Source of the DNA: an uncultured Bacillota bacterium
GTDB lineage: Bacteria; Bacillota_I; Bacilli_A; RF39; UBA660
NCBI GenBank assembly: GCA_947176475.1
Contig: CAMWQX010000054.1
Span: forward strand, 1-7,116
DNA length: 7,116 nt
Reading direction: 5' to 3'
Part shown: piece after piece, positions 5,908-7,116 of the stretch
How the letters are laid out: each line of letters starts with the position of its first letter
Position numbering within the stretch: the stretch's first letter is position 1
The notes under the pieces: generated by a model
Databases searched by the model: none
What the model saw: the letters and a program-made list of their open reading frames with translations, nothing else
Told to the model about the DNA's origin: nothing
Translations under genes and position numbers: made by a program

Positions 5908-5946
5908 AAAACTAACCTCCTATAATAAAAGTAACATTTTATCAAC

Positions 5947-5977
5947 AAAAAAAACTGATTTTTTTTATATCAGTTTT
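5947..5977 (-). terminator. Intrinsic terminator after the AraC-family gene
   Basis: Arms at 5969-5977 and 5951-5959 (AAAACTGAT / ATCAGTTTT on the minus strand) form a perfect 9-bp stem with a 9-nt loop, followed by an uninterrupted run of T (5954-5947 read on minus, the first four inside the stem). It starts 6 nt after the TAA of the regulator gene and separates it from the downstream 252-residue gene. The stem is AT-rich with only two G-C pairs, so some read-through is plausible. Confidence 0.7.
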
Positions 5978-5983
5978 ATCACT

Positions 5984-6781
5984 TTATCCTATTGGTACAT
6001 AATAATCAACAACATCATCATGATAATGTTCTAACTCTGGCAATTCATTAAATTCATAATCTGTACTTGGCAAGAATTTATTAAATACTTCTCTACACAT
6101 CTCTTGGATATCTTCTGCTTCTACTCTATCAATTCGAAAAACCAAATACTTTGATTTAGGAATTACAAATTTTTCAAATTCATCTATTTTCTTATCATAT
6201 AATATCCAATATTCATAAGTCTCATGAGTTTCCTTAACGGATGTTGTTACAACTGCTCCATAATCAATATTCCCATACTTATCACGATATAGTTTATTCA
6301 TATATTGCCAAAATTCAGGAGCATCATTATTGATATTCTTATCATCACTTTTAATACACTTGCCATATAAAACTCTATCTTCTTGATTGACAATCGAATA
6401 AGTTAAAATATTATCACTTTCTCGTATTTCTAAATGGATTATGGGATAATTTTTTAAATGACCTTTCCCCCTCTTTACATCACTTGGATTTATACCATGA
6501 AAATTTTTAAAAGCCCTTGCAAAAGATGTCGCATTCTCATATCCATATTTTAAGGCAATATCTAAAACACTATCACAAGCAATTAAGTCATTAGCTGCCT
6601 TCGATAACCTTCTATTTCTTATATAACTGACTATGGAAATACCTGCTGAATATGTAAATAATTGATTGAGAATAAATTCATTAATACCCACTAATTTAGC
6701 TAAGTTTTTTATATCAATATCATCCGATAAATGTTTTTCTATATAATCAACTAAGGTATTTATTATCTCACTTATTTGCAT
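5984..6781 (-). CDS. AraC-family transcriptional regulator with GyrI-like effector domain
   Basis: A 265-residue regulator. The N-terminal about 108 residues are a double helix-turn-helix AraC DNA-binding domain: first HTH near 22-45 (IDIKNLAKLVGINEFILNQL), second near 72-97 with the classic signature ALKYGYENATSFARAFKNF followed by HGINPSDVK (95-103). Residues about 115-264 form a GyrI-like/SOUL-type small-molecule-binding domain, as in Rob- and BltR-like multidrug or stress sensors: YGAVVTT, ETYEYWILYDKK, IPKSKYLVFRI and a C-terminal ELEHYHDDVVDYYVPI. DNA-binding first and GyrI-like second is the Rob arrangement. Ligand and targets are unknown; adjacent genes are possible targets. ATG 6781 is preceded by GGGGAAG (6789-6795), a moderate SD, and an extended -10 promoter. 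The gene lies 33 bp from the ATPase gene and is followed by an intrinsic terminator. Confidence 0.92.
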   Translation of the reverse strand: MQISEIINTLVDYIEKHLSDDIDIKNLAKLVGINEFILNQLFTYSAGISIVSYIRNRRLSKAANDLIACDSVLDIALKYGYENATSFARAFKNFHGINPSDVKRGKGHLKNYPIIHLEIRESDNILTYSIVNQEDRVLYGKCIKSDDKNINNDAPEFWQYMNKLYRDKYGNIDYGAVVTTSVKETHETYEYWILYDKKIDEFEKFVIPKSKYLVFRIDRVEAEDIQEMCREVFNKFLPSTDYEFNELPELEHYHDDVVDYYVPIG

Positions 6782-6799
6782 AATTCCACTTCCCCATTT

Positions 6800-6808
6800 A
6801 TTATACCA
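6800..6808 (-). promoter_or_regulatory. Extended -10 promoter of the AraC-family gene
   Basis: TGGTATAAT on the minus strand, a perfect extended -10, within the 33-bp gap between the ATPase stop and the regulator start. The -35 position is A-rich without a match. The predicted start near 6793 falls at the beginning of the SD-like GGGGAAG, for a leader of about 12 nt. Confidence 0.55.
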
Positions 6809-6814
6809 TCTTTA

Positions 6815-7116
6815 TCATCTTTTTTTATGCATTAATTTTCGGAGAATATCCAAAGGAATAACCGTACTCGCAATGGCAATAACGATAATTAATTCATTTA
6901 AAGTTAAACCAAATGTTCTAAATAACTTACCCCCAAAGTAAATTAAATATATTTGAGCTAAAAAGATAAATAACATAATAACTAGGAAAACTCTATTTTT
7001 TAGTATTCCCGAGAATATATTTGCTCTCGTCGTTCGCGCATTAAAGGCATTAAATATACTGACAAAGATAAATAAAGAAAAGAATGCTGTTAGATAATAT
7101 TTAGAATCACTTCTTA
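6815..7116 (-). CDS. P-type cation-transporting ATPase, C-terminal fragment (5' part outside window)
   Basis: The frame runs in from the right edge and ends in TGA at 6815-6817, giving about 99 residues of a C-terminus. It matches the cation ATPase C-terminal domain (PF00689 type) of calcium-pump-like P2 ATPases: a helix ending SIFNAFNART, then TRANIFSGILKN, a membrane helix VFLVIMLFIFLAQIYLIYFG, GGKLFRTFGLTLNE, a last helix ending VIPLDILRKLMHKK. The N-A-F-N-A-R-T and I-P-x-D-x-x-R-K marks are conserved in the family. Three transmembrane helices are visible, corresponding to the last ones of the pump. Catalytic domains (DKTG and others) lie outside, so the ion (Ca2+ or another cation) cannot be settled here. 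The stop is followed within 33 bp by the AraC-type regulator on the same strand, and no terminator is visible between them, so read-through into the regulator is possible. Confidence 0.9.
   Translation of the reverse strand, partial: RSDSKYYLTAFFSLFIFVSIFNAFNARTTRANIFSGILKNRVFLVIMLFIFLAQIYLIYFGGKLFRTFGLTLNELIIVIAIASTVIPLDILRKLMHKKR

Noticed and set aside
1..7116. TGA read as tryptophan (Mollicutes code), tRNA genes, CRISPR arrays, insertion sequences or prophage genes
   Set aside because: TGA serves as the stop of the UPF0316 and ATPase genes and tryptophan is TGG throughout. I saw no cloverleaf with a conserved T-arm, no regularly spaced repeats, no transposase and no terminal inverted repeats.

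Overview
The window comes from a low-GC, AT-rich Gram-positive endospore former, most likely a member of the Bacillota (an Erysipelotrichia-, Bacilli- or Clostridia-like gut lineage). The reasons are the base composition, strong A/G-rich Shine-Dalgarno (SD) sequences, short intergenic spaces, and a spore-coat cotJ locus. TGA acts as a stop and tryptophan is TGG, so a Mycoplasma-type code is excluded. I cannot name a genus from sequence alone.

Layout. Nearly everything lies on the minus strand; only the cotJ pair is on plus. From left to right: (1) a multi-pass membrane protein cut by the left edge (3-1064, minus), resembling DUF6020 / GT-C-type glycosyltransferases; (2) a UPF0316/YebE-like membrane protein with DUF5698 and DUF2179 domains (1127-1627, minus); (3) divergent from it, cotJ (1705-2647, plus), in which CotJA- and CotJB-like segments are fused in one 130-residue protein, overlapping the gene for the Mn-catalase-like CotJC by 8 nt; (4) a two-gene unit on minus, a DUF3419/BtaA-like putative SAM-dependent enzyme (3590-4552) followed 19 nt later by a metallophosphoesterase (2644-3570); (5) a GtrA-family membrane protein (4609-5091, minus); (6) an unrecognised 252-residue soluble protein (5149-5907, minus); (7) an AraC-family regulator with a GyrI-like effector domain (5984-6781, minus); (8) the C-terminal end of a P-type cation ATPase entering from the right edge (6815-7116, minus).

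Relationships. cotJ is an inner spore-coat module and probably under mother-cell control. The membrane protein at the left edge and GtrA both suggest cell-envelope or surface glycan work, but 3.5 kb separates them and they are not one operon. The SAM-enzyme-like gene and the metallophosphoesterase are probably co-transcribed. The remaining genes look like separate transcription units: recognisable promoters lie in front of the left membrane protein, the SAM-enzyme-like gene, gtrA and the AraC gene, and there are hairpin terminators after cotJC/metallophosphoesterase and after the AraC gene.

Most notable points: the CotJA-CotJB fusion; a bidirectional terminator whose loop holds the overlapping stop codons of two convergent genes; an SD-sequestering hairpin overlapped by a near-consensus promoter; a GNHD to GSHD substitution in the phosphoesterase; and very short predicted 5' leaders in front of several genes. 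I found no clear evidence for a wholly new multi-gene system. The best candidates for undescribed function are the 252-residue orphan and the BtaA-like/phosphoesterase pair.
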